From Chloracidobacterium sp. (GTDB lineage: Bacteria > Acidobacteriota > Blastocatellia > Pyrinomonadales > Pyrinomonadaceae), in assembly GCA_016716365.1 (NCBI GenBank), contig JADJWM010000007.1, positions 1-64,000 on the forward strand: a stretch of 64,000 nt of DNA, read 5' to 3'. The notes below the pieces were generated by a model that saw nothing but the letters and a program-made list of their open reading frames with translations, did not search any database and had not been told where the DNA came from. Of this stretch, positions 16,553 to 25,021 are shown piece after piece. A program made the translations under genes and the position numbers. Numbering within the stretch: position 1 is the stretch's first letter; each line of letters starts with the position of its first letter.

Positions 16553-18361
16553 ATGACGACATTCATAAGCAGGGCATTCCCTGCGGCAGCAATACTACTT
16601 CTTTCATTCAGCGCTTTCGTTTCCGCGCAAAGCACTTCTAATTCTAATGACAACCTTCCGGCGGCTGTGCAGCAGGCGCAAGAAGCTGTCCGAAAGGTCC
16701 TGGACGATTCTTCCCGCTCCTTCAAGGAAGGGATGGTCGCCTTTAAGGAAAACCGGCGGTCGGATTCGGGGACCGCGTTCGACCGATCGGTCGAGACCTT
16801 TCTGATGTCGACGCTGGATATCCAGCGGGACGCAACCCTACAAGCCTGTTATAACCAGCTGATCGAAACGATCTACCGGCTCGAATTCCCCTCGGCCGCT
16901 CAGCCGCCGCAGATCAGGAGCCTTTCGGCCACCTGCACCTGGCGGTGGGCCGACGCGGATATGAACTTGTCCGATGAAGTGGTCGCCATGTCGCGAACCG
17001 CAAAACCGGCCGCGACTTCGACCCAGGCTGCGAAGGGCGGACTTCCGGCCGCTTCGCCGGACACCGCCGGCACCCTGATCGGTTTCAATCAGCAGGGCTT
17101 CGAACCTTCGCCGCTCGATGAACTTTCGAAACTTGAGCTGACAACGGAAGAGCTGCAGGTCGACGCCGACCCGGTCGCACAGGCACAGTATCAATATATT
17201 CAGGTTGCCGTTTCCAATAAGTCGCTTGGATTCTCGTTCCAGGTGCACCCGATGATCCAGCAGTACATCAACTACTACCGCGGACGCGGCCGGTCGACGA
17301 TGGAAGTTGGCCTCTACCGTTCGGGTATGTTCATGCGGATGGCGCGGAGGATCTTCCGCGAAGAGGGAATTCCGGAAAACGTCGCATGGCTCGGACAGGT
17401 TGAAAGTGCCTGGAAGCCGACGGCCCTTTCGTGGGCGGCTGCATCCGGACTTTGGCAGTTCATTCCCGGAACGGGTGCCCGCTTCGGCCTGCGTCGGACG
17501 GCCCACGTGGACGAAAGGAACAGTTTTGACGAGGCGACACGTGCGTCTGCCCGGTACCTGAAGTTCCTTGCGAATCGTTACGGCGGCAATTGGGAACTTG
17601 CGATGGCCGCATATAACTGCGGCGAAGGGAACGTCGACCGTGCGATCCGGCGTGCCGGTGTCGCGAATTTCTGGGCGGCATATCCTTATCTTCCGCGGGA
17701 AACGAGGAACTATGTTCCGAACATTCTTGCAACTATCCTGATCGCTAACAATCCTGCACAGTATGGCTTTGGCCACGTTAGGCCGGCGCCGCCGCTCCAA
17801 TACGACCGGATCCGCGTGCCCGCGTCGACGAATCTGGCGATCATCGCACAGGCATCTGATACGACGGTGCAGTACATCAGGTATCTGAATCCGCATCTTC
17901 GCAACAATTCGACCCCGCCGGAGCCCTATATCGTCAACATCCCTCCGGGGAAAGCGAACGATGTAGTCGCCGTGTTCCGTCGAGTGCCTGCGTCGCAGAT
18001 CAACAACACAAGCCTGGCGAATTCGGTCAAGGGCGAGACGTGGCAAACCATCTCGAACCGAACCGGCGTAAGCGTTGCCGACCTGATGGCGGCGAACCCG
18101 GGGATGAAAGATCCGAAAGGAAAGGTCTTCGTTCCGGTCAGCGCAAACAAGGTTAATACCATCGCTTACAGCCGCCCGACCAATGCACCTGTCGGTACCG
18201 GCGGCCCGGCGATCAAGACCGTTAAGGCCCAGGCTGGCGACACGGTCTCCAAACTCGCTGTTCGCCATAATGCGGACCCGACGGAGGTAGCGAAAATGAA
18301 CGGGCTGCTTACCAACTCCGTCCTTGGAGCTGGCCGCGAAATAAGGATCCCGGCGAAATAA
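16553..18361 (+). CDS. MltD-like lytic murein transglycosylase with LysM domains
   Basis: The protein cleaves peptidoglycan glycan strands in the periplasm. It starts at ATG 16553 with a signal peptide (FPAAAILLLSFSAFVSAQ). The SLT catalytic domain lies around residues 225-390, with WLGQVESAW (catalytic Glu), ASGLWQFIPGTG and MAAYNCGEGNVDRAI. LysM-like segments follow: RVPASTNLAIIAQASD..., a second GETWQTISNRTGVSVADL and a third QAGDTVSKLAVRHNADPTEV at the C-terminus. This architecture matches MltD-type enzymes. Between signal peptide and SLT is a region rich in Gln/Ala. A terminator follows directly. Confidence 0.9.
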   Translation: MTTFISRAFPAAAILLLSFSAFVSAQSTSNSNDNLPAAVQQAQEAVRKVLDDSSRSFKEGMVAFKENRRSDSGTAFDRSVETFLMSTLDIQRDATLQACYNQLIETIYRLEFPSAAQPPQIRSLSATCTWRWADADMNLSDEVVAMSRTAKPAATSTQAAKGGLPAASPDTAGTLIGFNQQGFEPSPLDELSKLELTTEELQVDADPVAQAQYQYIQVAVSNKSLGFSFQVHPMIQQYINYYRGRGRSTMEVGLYRSGMFMRMARRIFREEGIPENVAWLGQVESAWKPTALSWAAASGLWQFIPGTGARFGLRRTAHVDERNSFDEATRASARYLKFLANRYGGNWELAMAAYNCGEGNVDRAIRRAGVANFWAAYPYLPRETRNYVPNILATILIANNPAQYGFGHVRPAPPLQYDRIRVPASTNLAIIAQASDTTVQYIRYLNPHLRNNSTPPEPYIVNIPPGKANDVVAVFRRVPASQINNTSLANSVKGETWQTISNRTGVSVADLMAANPGMKDPKGKVFVPVSANKVNTIAYSRPTNAPVGTGGPAIKTVKAQAGDTVSKLAVRHNADPTEVAKMNGLLTNSVLGAGREIRIPAK

Positions 18362-18383
18362 CCCGAGGATCAGTTAACGTCGA

Positions 18384-18416
18384 AAGCCGGGGTTGAATTC
18401 CAAGCCCGGCTTTTTT
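18384..18416 (+). terminator. intrinsic terminator after the transglycosylase gene
   Basis: AGCCGGG (18385-18391) pairs with CCCGGCT (18405-18411) around a 13-nt loop, followed by a run of six T. It lies 24 bp after the stop codon and argues that the next gene begins downstream, at 18435. Confidence 0.8.
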
Positions 18417-18434
18417 CTGTCCATCCGCGATCGA

Positions 18435-19328
18435 ATGAAGATCTGGGTAAAGAAGAACGGCGAAATTTCGCTGCGGGAACAGATCGTCACGCAGATCAAG
18501 ATCGGCATCGCCGGCGGCGACCTGACTCCCGGCCAAAAGCTCCCGAGCACCCGGGAGCTTTCCCGCCGGCTCTCGATCCATCCGAACACGGCTGCGGCGG
18601 CGTATCGCCAGCTTACCCGAGAACAGGCCTTAGAATTTAAGCCCGGCAGCGGTTTCTACGTAACATCCGTGCCGGGGGATCAACCCGATGATGGGTCGAT
18701 CGAGGGTCTTCTTGACGGTTTTGTCGAACTGGCCCGGAAGAGGGGCTTCACGATTGATGAGATCAGATCGGCCCTCGCTCGAAGGTCCCGGTCCGCTCCA
18801 GCTTCTCGGTTCGCGGTTTTCGAGGACGACCCGGACCTTTGTGAGATCATTCTCCGCGAGGTCTCTCAACTTACAGATTCGCCTGTGGTAAGCGTAACCC
18901 GGGCCGAACTCGCGGCCGGCCAGGTCAAGCCGGGAACGGTGATCGCAGCTCTTTCCGACGAAAGGCATAAATTGGAGCGGTTGAATATGGCCGGCCACCC
19001 GGTCGTATACCTGAGCGTTAATTCGGTGCCGAAACGGCTAGGCGATTCAGAGCGCCCGGATGCCGATGCTCTTGTTGCCGTGATCTCGGCATGGGGCCAG
19101 TTTCTCGAATTTTCGCGGATCTACTTGCTTGCGGCCGGCGTCGACGCGGAGTCTCTTATCGTTCGCGACCGGAGAAAAAGCGGATGGGCCGCGGGCCTCG
19201 AATCCGCTTCGATGATAATCTGCGATTCGGTCACGGCGGACCACTTCGCCGGCGACGACCGCGTTCGGGTATTTTCGTTGCTGCACAGCGACTCGAACCA
19301 TGCATTGACGGCCGCCGCAAAACTGTAG
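18435..19328 (+). CDS. GntR-family transcriptional regulator
   Basis: The N-terminal 75 residues are a GntR winged helix: SLREQIVTQIKIGIAGGDL, PGQKLPSTRELSRRLSIHPN, TAAAAYRQLTREQAL and SGFYV, with the two recognition elements PSTRELS and YRQL. The rest (about 220 residues) is a degenerate effector or receptor-like domain, not an aminotransferase, since no PLP Lys region is seen. I start at ATG 18435 because the longer frame begins within the upstream terminator. The target is unknown; it may regulate genes nearby or itself. Confidence 0.85.
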   Translation: MKIWVKKNGEISLREQIVTQIKIGIAGGDLTPGQKLPSTRELSRRLSIHPNTAAAAYRQLTREQALEFKPGSGFYVTSVPGDQPDDGSIEGLLDGFVELARKRGFTIDEIRSALARRSRSAPASRFAVFEDDPDLCEIILREVSQLTDSPVVSVTRAELAAGQVKPGTVIAALSDERHKLERLNMAGHPVVYLSVNSVPKRLGDSERPDADALVAVISAWGQFLEFSRIYLLAAGVDAESLIVRDRRKSGWAAGLESASMIICDSVTADHFAGDDRVRVFSLLHSDSNHALTAAAKL

Positions 19329-19422
19329 GCAGTGTCATACTTTTTCAAACTCTCACACGCGGCCCGGTCCAATATACCTTCTTCGGCTAAACTTGCCCTC
19401 TCATAGATCGAAGGAGGGGTGA

Positions 19423-19890
19423 ATGCGGACCTTAGCTATTTCTTCATTTGTTTTCATCGTATGTTTGATGATCCTCGCGGCCGGGCAGGCATCGGGACAG
19501 GGAACCACGGGCTGGGGCGGCGTCCTGGCTTTAAGGTCCAGCACACGCATTATCGTCGAACTTGACGGCGCGAAACCCGTGACCGGAAGGCTGGTTTCCG
19601 CCTCGGTAGACGAAGTGGTCCTCAACGTGAAAGGCCGGCAAGCCGAATTTAAGAGGGATTCGATCTCGCGGATCTGGCTTGCTTCACGCAGATCGCGGAC
19701 CAGGCGGGCATTCCTCGGTGCGCTGATAGGTGCGGGCTCGGGGTTCTTGATCGGAGCGGCGATCGTTGCGGCCGACCGTTCCGATCCCCTGATCGGTGCC
19801 GCCGGCGTTTTGTACGGGATACCGGCCGGGGCAGTGATCGGGGCCGCAACCGCGGGCACGAAAAAAGGGCCGCTCATCTACCAACGCTAA
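19423..19890 (+). CDS. secreted/membrane-associated hypothetical protein
   Basis: A 155-residue protein with an N-terminal signal (RTLAISSFVFIVCLMILAAG ending GQASGQ), then a small beta-rich module (STRIIVELDGAKPVTGRLVS and VVLNVKGRQAEFKRDSISRI) resembling an LSm-like fold, and a Gly/Ala-rich hydrophobic tail (ALIGAGSGFLIGAAIVAA and GAAGVLYGIPAGAVIG) that may span the membrane as glycine-zipper helices. A ribosome site GGAGG precedes ATG 19423. Function unknown. Confidence 0.7.
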   Translation: MRTLAISSFVFIVCLMILAAGQASGQGTTGWGGVLALRSSTRIIVELDGAKPVTGRLVSASVDEVVLNVKGRQAEFKRDSISRIWLASRRSRTRRAFLGALIGAGSGFLIGAAIVAADRSDPLIGAAGVLYGIPAGAVIGAATAGTKKGPLIYQR

Positions 19891-19897
19891 CAAGAAA

Positions 19898-19934
19898 TTG
19901 ACATTTCCACTAAATGTAACTAAGATTGTTACAG
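19898..19934 (+). promoter_or_regulatory. promoter and Rrf2 operator of the rrf2 gene
   Basis: TTGACA (19898-19903), a 17-bp spacer and TAAGAT (19921-19926) form a good sigma-70 promoter. TGTAAC-N7-GTTACAG (19915-19934) overlaps the -10 box and is an inverted repeat (GTAAC/GTTAC). The site ends three bases before the ATG of the Rrf2 gene, so binding would block transcription: autorepression. The same palindrome occurs twice more nearby. Confidence 0.7.
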
Positions 19935-19936
19935 TT

Positions 19937-20362
19937 ATGGCTGCCAACAGTCAATTTTCGATGGCGGTACACATCCTTGTGATGCTTGCGCGTTCGGACG
20001 GCGATATGGTCAAGTCCGGCGCGATCGCCGGAAGCGTCAACACCAATGCGGTTGTGATCCGGCGGCTTCTGAGCCAGCTTGGCCATGCCGGGCTGGTCGA
20101 GTCGCATCCCGGCTCGGCCGGGGGCAGCCGCCTTTCGCTTCCTCCTCAAAAGATCACGCTGGCCGATGTTTACAAGGCAGTCTGCTGCGGTGACGTTTTC
20201 GCTCTGCATCCGCGAACGCCGAACCAGGATTGTCCGGTCGGCAGGAATATCGAGGCTGTGATGTGCAATTTACAGAAGGACATCGACCGAACGGTAGCCG
20301 ACCGGCTCTCAAGGCAGACACTTGCAAGCGTGCTTGACGCGGTCGATCATCCGAAGGGCTAA
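19937..20362 (+). CDS. Rrf2-family transcriptional regulator
   Basis: A 141-residue Rrf2 protein beginning MAANSQFSMAVHILVMLA at ATG 19937. The winged helix includes VKSGAIAGSVNTNAVVIRRL and LVESHPGSAGGSRLS, the typical GxxGG wing. The sensor segment has Cys residues at VCCGDVF, QDCPVG and VMCNLQ. Rrf2 members such as IscR and NsrR use three Cys to bind an Fe-S cluster, but others use none; here the spacing is not the IscR CX5CX5C. Some homologues respond to redox or xenobiotics. Autoregulation is suggested by the palindrome at its promoter. Confidence 0.88.
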   Translation: MAANSQFSMAVHILVMLARSDGDMVKSGAIAGSVNTNAVVIRRLLSQLGHAGLVESHPGSAGGSRLSLPPQKITLADVYKAVCCGDVFALHPRTPNQDCPVGRNIEAVMCNLQKDIDRTVADRLSRQTLASVLDAVDHPKG

Positions 20363-20775
20363 AAATTTTTTGTAATGATCTGTAGCGGTTTTTGTTACAG
20401 ACGGATTTAAGAAAACTGACGGAAGACAGGCCGAACCAAGGGAGGTCCCCGAGAGTGTTCATTTTCGATCCAAATTGCGGCAGCGTGTGTTTAAGGCCGC
20501 CAAACTACCTTTTGAATGCGGCGAGCACTTTGCTCCGCCTTTACCCGATCTTCATGAAAGCATCTCTTTTGCTGAACAGGCTGATCCAATAACCCGATGC
20601 ATCGTTGAGCAGGAACGGGCATTTCTCCAGGGCGAACAACGAGACTGATACGGTGTGCAGGGTCCCGCAGAAGATGGAATTTTGCATTGATTGGCCGTTT
20701 CGCCCGATAATAGACATATTGTCAAACAGCGTCTGCTGTAATATTCGATCAACAAGTCATTTTGGAGAAATATTA
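20363..20775. other. intergenic region with third Rrf2-type site and a possible small ORF
   Basis: TGTAGC-N7-GTTACAG lies at 20381-20400, a near match to the operator before rrf2. Downstream, one frame ending at TGA 20646-20648 reads FECGEHFAPPLPDLHESISF and CIVEQERAFLQGEQRD, which looks protein-like, but no good start codon is found in frame, so it may be a gene remnant. Nothing else is evident before the YceI lipoprotein. Confidence 0.35.
20381..20400 (+). promoter_or_regulatory. second Rrf2-type operator
   Basis: TGTAGC-N7-GTTACAG differs by one base from the operator at 19915 in the left half and is identical in the right half; the 7-bp spacing is conserved. It lies 19 bp after the rrf2 stop. 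It could regulate the downstream YceI lipoprotein gene or the small ORF between. Inference from sequence match alone. Confidence 0.5.
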
Positions 20776-21438
20776 ATGAGAACTTTCGCGGTTTCCCTAC
20801 TTATTCTAGCGTTCTTTTTGGTTGGCTGCGGGACGAACGACCCGGTCCCGCCCGCAAACACGGGCCCGTCTCAGCCGAATGCAGGGCCCGCCCCGGGTTC
20901 CGACGTCAATGCTCCGGGTGCGTCGACCGCAAAGGGGACGGCCTTGCCGTTCAACGCTTCGAACGGCACCGTGACCTTTATGCATTACCTGGACGATAAG
21001 CGTGAACAGGGCGGGTTTACGATGGTCGCGGGAACGATCGACCTGGTAAACGACAATCCTGAAGAGAGTTCGATAACGCTGGAGGTCGAAACGAACACCT
21101 TGTTCGCTGACGATCAGAAGGCGGCTGAAAAGCTGAGATCGGCCGACTTTTTCGATGTTGCCAACCATCCGAAAGCCGCTTTCCGGTCGACCAAGATCAC
21201 GGCCGGTGCAAAGCCCGCTCCAAATAATTTTACGATCGCCGGTGACCTGGAGATCCGCGGAAAGACGGTCCCGGTCACGCTTCCGGCCCGCATCGACATC
21301 TCCGAAGGGATCGTTTCCATCAACGCCGGCATTCGGGTCAACTCCGAGGATTTCGGAATGAAGAAGGAAGGCACCGGCAACGGGCGCTACCCGAAGAATC
21401 TTGCCTTTACTTTCGACACAAAGGCCCGCCGGAGGTAG
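20776..21438 (+). CDS. YceI-family lipoprotein
   Basis: Start at ATG 20776, with TTGGAGAAA just upstream, gives a lipoprotein signal: a hydrophobic stretch (FAVSLLILAFFLVG) ending in the lipobox VGC. After a Pro/Asn-rich linker comes a YceI-like domain: FNASNGTVTFMHYLDD, GTIDLVNDNPEESSITLEV, LRSADFFDVANHPKAAFRST, GDLEIRGKTVPVTLP and NSEDFGMKKEG. YceI domains form an extended beta-barrel that binds isoprenoid lipids. Outer-membrane or periplasmic location is likely. A nearby Rrf2-type site may control it. Confidence 0.85.
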   Translation: MRTFAVSLLILAFFLVGCGTNDPVPPANTGPSQPNAGPAPGSDVNAPGASTAKGTALPFNASNGTVTFMHYLDDKREQGGFTMVAGTIDLVNDNPEESSITLEVETNTLFADDQKAAEKLRSADFFDVANHPKAAFRSTKITAGAKPAPNNFTIAGDLEIRGKTVPVTLPARIDISEGIVSINAGIRVNSEDFGMKKEGTGNGRYPKNLAFTFDTKARRR

Positions 21439-21503
21439 CGCCGGCCTTCCGACCAAGGTCCTGGATGGCCCCTGGCTGAAACGGACCGTCTCGAAAGTGT
21501 TGA

Positions 21504-22517
21504 ATGAAGGCCTATCAGATCGAACAATTTGGGATCGAGAACCTTCGATGCGTCGAGGCTGACGAACCGAAGCCCGGGCCCGGCGAGGTCGTGGTCCGGA
21601 TGCGGGCCGCGTCCTTGAATTACCGCGACCTGATGGTCGTAAAGGGCACCTACAACCCGCGGATGAAGCTCCCCGCCATTCCCCTTTCTGACGGAGCGGG
21701 TGAGGTCGCCGCGGTCGGCGACGGCGTTGATCAGTGGGTTGTCGGCGACCGTGTGATGCCGATCTTTGCCCAGCGATGGTATGACGGCGGCTCGACCGAA
21801 TCGAAACGCCGGACAGCACTGGGGGCTGGGGCTCAATGGCAGGGCACCCTGCGGCAGTCTGCCGCGTTTGACCAGAATTCGCTGGTGCGGGTCCCGGAAT
21901 ACCTGTCGTTTGAACAGGCCGCCACGCTCCCGTGTTCTGCGTTGACCGCCTGGCATTCGCTTTTCGTCTCGGGCGGGCTCAAACCGGGCGAGACGGTCCT
22001 GACCCTCGGGACCGGCGGAGTGTCCGTGTTCGCCGTCCAACTTGCGAAAATGGCAGGTGCGCGAGTGATCTCGACTTCCGGCAGCAATGAGAAGCTGGAA
22101 CGCCTTCGCGAGCTAGGCGCCTCGCACACGATAAACTATCGCGAAAGGGAAGACTGGGACCGGGCCGCGGTCGAATTCGCCGGCAAGGACCGCATCGACC
22201 ACGTTGTCGAGGTCGGCGGGGCCGGCACGTTAGCACGGTCGATCAATGCCGTTCGGGTCGGCGGCCACGTCGCACTCGTCGGGGCCCTGACCGAGGCTGC
22301 GGCGTTCAGCCCGATCAATATTTTCATGAAAGCGGTGCGCGTCCAGGGTATCTTTGTCGGATCAAAAAAGATGTTCGTCGATATGAACAGGGCGATCACG
22401 GCCGCAAAACTGAGGCCGGTCATCGACCGGATCTTCGAATTTGAGAATTTCCCGGAGGCGCTGGCCCACCTCGAAAGCGGCTCGCATTTCGGAAAGATCG
22501 TGGTTCGTATCGATTAG
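21504..22517 (+). CDS. zinc-independent MDR alcohol dehydrogenase / quinone-oxidoreductase-like
   Basis: A 337-residue medium-chain dehydrogenase. The N-terminal GroES-like domain contains RAASLNYRDLMVVKG, with Asn-Tyr-Arg-Asp typical of zinc-free members, and PLSDGAGEVAAVG. The cofactor domain has VLTLGTGGVSVFAVQLAK (GxGxxG-like) and later ELGASHTINY. No structural-zinc Cys cluster is present. Substrate not determinable; the NADPH preference common in quinone reductases is not proven. Between the lipoprotein gene and trxA, same strand. Confidence 0.85.
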   Translation: MKAYQIEQFGIENLRCVEADEPKPGPGEVVVRMRAASLNYRDLMVVKGTYNPRMKLPAIPLSDGAGEVAAVGDGVDQWVVGDRVMPIFAQRWYDGGSTESKRRTALGAGAQWQGTLRQSAAFDQNSLVRVPEYLSFEQAATLPCSALTAWHSLFVSGGLKPGETVLTLGTGGVSVFAVQLAKMAGARVISTSGSNEKLERLRELGASHTINYREREDWDRAAVEFAGKDRIDHVVEVGGAGTLARSINAVRVGGHVALVGALTEAAAFSPINIFMKAVRVQGIFVGSKKMFVDMNRAITAAKLRPVIDRIFEFENFPEALAHLESGSHFGKIVVRID

Positions 22518-22539
22518 TTTAGCCGCCGCATACCCGGCC

Positions 22540-22568
22540 TTGACAATTGTAACGATGTTAGTTACAGT
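22540..22568 (+). promoter_or_regulatory. promoter with Rrf2-type operator upstream of trxA
   Basis: TTGACA (22540-22545), a 17-bp spacer and TACAGT (22563-22568) form a promoter overlapped by TGTAAC-N7-GTTACAG (22548-22567), identical in both half-sites and spacing to the rrf2 operator. A second -10-like TATAAT lies at 22657-22662, so trxA may have two promoters, one controlled by the Rrf2 protein. Confidence 0.65.
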
Positions 22569-22687
22569 TAGTCTTAGGCCGCTGGGAAGTGCGTGTGTCT
22601 TGTAAGGGCATTTTGGGTACCAAAGATGGCTTTCGCGGTTAATTTTGTGGCTAAGATATAATTCGGCAATATTATCAGGAGAGATCT

Positions 22688-23014
22688 ATGGCAAATTTTG
22701 CTAAAGAAGTTACGGATTCGGATTTTGAAACAACGGTACTTGGGTCGGACCAGCCTGTGCTGGTGGATTTTTGGGCTGAGTGGTGCGGCCCCTGCAGGAT
22801 GATCGCACCGTCGGTAGAGGCGGTGGCCGAGGAATACGACGGAAAGGCATCGTTCTTTAAGATGGATGTGGACAACAACCAGAATGTCCCGCAGCGGTAC
22901 GGAATTCGGGGTATCCCGACGCTGATCCTTTTCAAGGGCGGCCAGGAGCAGGAGCGTATCGTCGGAGCCGTTTCGAAAGAAGCGATCTCAAAAGTAGTCG
23001 GGAAGTATCTTTGA
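22688..23014 (+). CDS. trxA: thioredoxin
   Basis: The 108-residue protein is canonical thioredoxin with the redox motif WCGPC (C33 and C36) and the cis-Pro in IRGIPTLILF. It reduces protein disulfides in the cytoplasm with thioredoxin reductase. AGGAGA lies 5 bp before the ATG. Upstream is a promoter overlapped by an Rrf2-type site, and a terminator follows. Confidence 0.96.
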   Translation: MANFAKEVTDSDFETTVLGSDQPVLVDFWAEWCGPCRMIAPSVEAVAEEYDGKASFFKMDVDNNQNVPQRYGIRGIPTLILFKGGQEQERIVGAVSKEAISKVVGKYL

Positions 23015-23037
23015 TCTGCAGATCAGATCAAATGATC

Positions 23038-23071
23038 AGAGGCGTTCGATCTGAACGCCTCTTTCATTTTT
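23038..23071 (+). terminator. intrinsic terminator after trxA
   Basis: AGAGGCGTTC (23038-23047) pairs perfectly with GAACGCCTCT (23053-23062) around GATCT, followed by TTCATTTTT. A strong rho-independent terminator for trxA. Confidence 0.9.
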
Positions 23072-23180
23072 AACCAACAAGGTCCGGACCCGAGGTCCCG
23101 CCGTTCGAGCGGGAAAACGCCGGCACGGGTACATCGCGGCCCCTCGATCACCGGCCAGAAACTGCAAGGTGCTCCACGGC

Positions 23181-24794
23181 CTAGAACGTGTTGAACCCGG
23201 TTACCGGCACATCGTCCGTCTGGCCCCATGGTTTGGTAAAGATCGAACGCGTTCCGACCGTCATCGTATAAAAGGTGCCCTGAGCTCCAGGCCTCCAAAC
23301 ACCGTAATCGGTCTTTCCGTCGCCGTCGTAGTCACCCTGGGCGACGATGTCCCCGGTAATTCCCCATGTGTCCGTAACGACCGAGCTGCCGGCCGTCGCG
23401 CTCGGTTCAAAGTCCCAAACGTAGGTGCCGCCGACATTCCTGACGACACAGATATCGGTCTTGCCGTCGCCGTCGTAATCCCCGGGGGCGACGATATCGT
23501 CAGCAAGCCCGAACGTTTCGGTCGAAAACACGTCGCCTGAGGTTCGTTTCCAGAACTGGCCGTTTCCTCCCTGGGCACGGCGGACGACGAAGTCGGCTTT
23601 CCCATCGCCGTCATAATCGCCCGGAGCCGGCGTGTCACCGGTCTGTCCCCATTCGACTGTTTTGAACAGCTCGAACGGATCGGCCTTATAGAACCAGCGG
23701 CTTTGCGCACCGTCGCGATAAACGGCCAGATCGTCTCGGCCATCGCCGTTGTAATCCGCCACAACACGCGGGTCATCGTTTGCTTCGCCGAACTGGTCGA
23801 TCCTTATTGTAAGGGTCGCACTCTGGATGATGTAGAACGTGGCGTTCGAGGGCCTCCAGACCGCCGGATCGTCACGGCCGTCGCCGTCAAAGTCTCCGGA
23901 AAGTATGATGTCGCCGCTCACGCCCCAGGTCCGCTCATAGGTCGGATTGCCTCCGTTGACCGCATTCAACCACGTAAGCTGCGAACCGGCACCGCCGGCG
24001 GCCCGCACGACCTGGTAGTCCGAACGCCCGTTGCCGTCAAGGTCGGCCTGAGCATCGCGAATAACATCGCCGGCATTTGGAGCCCCAGGCGTAAGGACCC
24101 CGTTCGACGGGAAATTGAAGGTTCTTATCGTTGAACTGTATGTCGTCTCCGCTGGCTGGCCGGTGCGTGCGGCCGCATACCAGGCCTTGGAATTGTTCGG
24201 CCATTTGTTGTTGAGGAATCGGGTCGCACCGCCGATCACGGTCCCGTCGGATTTCAAAACGGTGCCGTAGGTCACATCGGTCGCGCCGCCGTCGCTCCAC
24301 GCGACCCCGTCAATGATCTCTGCCCCGGCAGGGAGTGCGTCGAGCGTTCCGTCGTCGTTGGTATCGAGATCGGTGCCTGGTGCGATCGCGGTCGCACTGC
24401 TGATCAAAAGGTACGAATTGGTCCCGTTTTGCAGCACGCCCGTGTTAAGGAAAGCGAGCGGGATCACGGTCGATTCGGCGGGATAGGCCCGGGCACCGCA
24501 GCCGACAGCGCTTACGATGGCTAAAATGCCGTTCGTCCCAAAGACGGGGCCCGGGACGCCAAAAGTGATGACGGCAGTTGCCTGCCCCTTGTTGCTGTCA
24601 CCCTCAAGCGAGACGAAATGAATATTCTCGACGGCGGCCCCAGGGGTGCCGATCAACTCGACATACTCACACCCGTCATCCGAGCCTCCCGGGTTGATAT
24701 CCAATTCGTTGATCAGGATCTGCCCGCTGGCCGGGCCGGACAGAAGTACCAAGGTCAAGACACAAGCGAAACTTAGGAAAATCAGGTTTTTCAT
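23181..24794 (-). CDS. secreted lamin-tail domain protein with FG-GAP/VCBS repeats
   Basis: A 537-residue exported protein: signal peptide NLIFLSFACVLTLVLLSG, then a lamin-tail-like (LTD) domain from QILINELDINPGG with DGCEYVELIGTPG and AWSDGGATDV, then six Asp-rich repeats of about 45 residues from residue 270. Each repeat has the core (A/D)DYDGDGKTD followed by xVxRPS and an aromatic strand, and a GxxGDI turn. The DxDxDG loops bind Ca2+ in related beta-propellers. It is a probable surface or secreted structural or adhesion protein. The convergent trxA terminator and this gene's end leave about 110 bp between them. Confidence 0.85.
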   Translation of the reverse strand: MKNLIFLSFACVLTLVLLSGPASGQILINELDINPGGSDDGCEYVELIGTPGAAVENIHFVSLEGDSNKGQATAVITFGVPGPVFGTNGILAIVSAVGCGARAYPAESTVIPLAFLNTGVLQNGTNSYLLISSATAIAPGTDLDTNDDGTLDALPAGAEIIDGVAWSDGGATDVTYGTVLKSDGTVIGGATRFLNNKWPNNSKAWYAAARTGQPAETTYSSTIRTFNFPSNGVLTPGAPNAGDVIRDAQADLDGNGRSDYQVVRAAGGAGSQLTWLNAVNGGNPTYERTWGVSGDIILSGDFDGDGRDDPAVWRPSNATFYIIQSATLTIRIDQFGEANDDPRVVADYNGDGRDDLAVYRDGAQSRWFYKADPFELFKTVEWGQTGDTPAPGDYDGDGKADFVVRRAQGGNGQFWKRTSGDVFSTETFGLADDIVAPGDYDGDGKTDICVVRNVGGTYVWDFEPSATAGSSVVTDTWGITGDIVAQGDYDGDGKTDYGVWRPGAQGTFYTMTVGTRSIFTKPWGQTDDVPVTGFNTF

Positions 24795-25021
24795 GATCTA
24801 CTCCTTTTCATTAGAGGGGCCCGCCGCACCACGGCCAGGTCCGACAAACCATTTTGCTGCGGTGAAAATGCTCTTCAATTGATCGATTCGGTGCATCTTA
24901 ACACAGGAATTCGGCGGTTGAAAGCGGAACGGCGGGGCGTTTGCGCGCTGCAGCGAAAACTCATAAAAGCTTCGTGGGGACGCCGAATTTTGGTAGAATC
25001 AGCTCTGAAGAGGTATTGCGA

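Noticed and set aside
20806..21819. 337-codon minus-strand ORF opposite the YceI and dehydrogenase genes
   Set aside because: Overlaps two well-supported genes on the plus strand and is Arg-rich, typical of antisense shadow frames in G+C-rich DNA.
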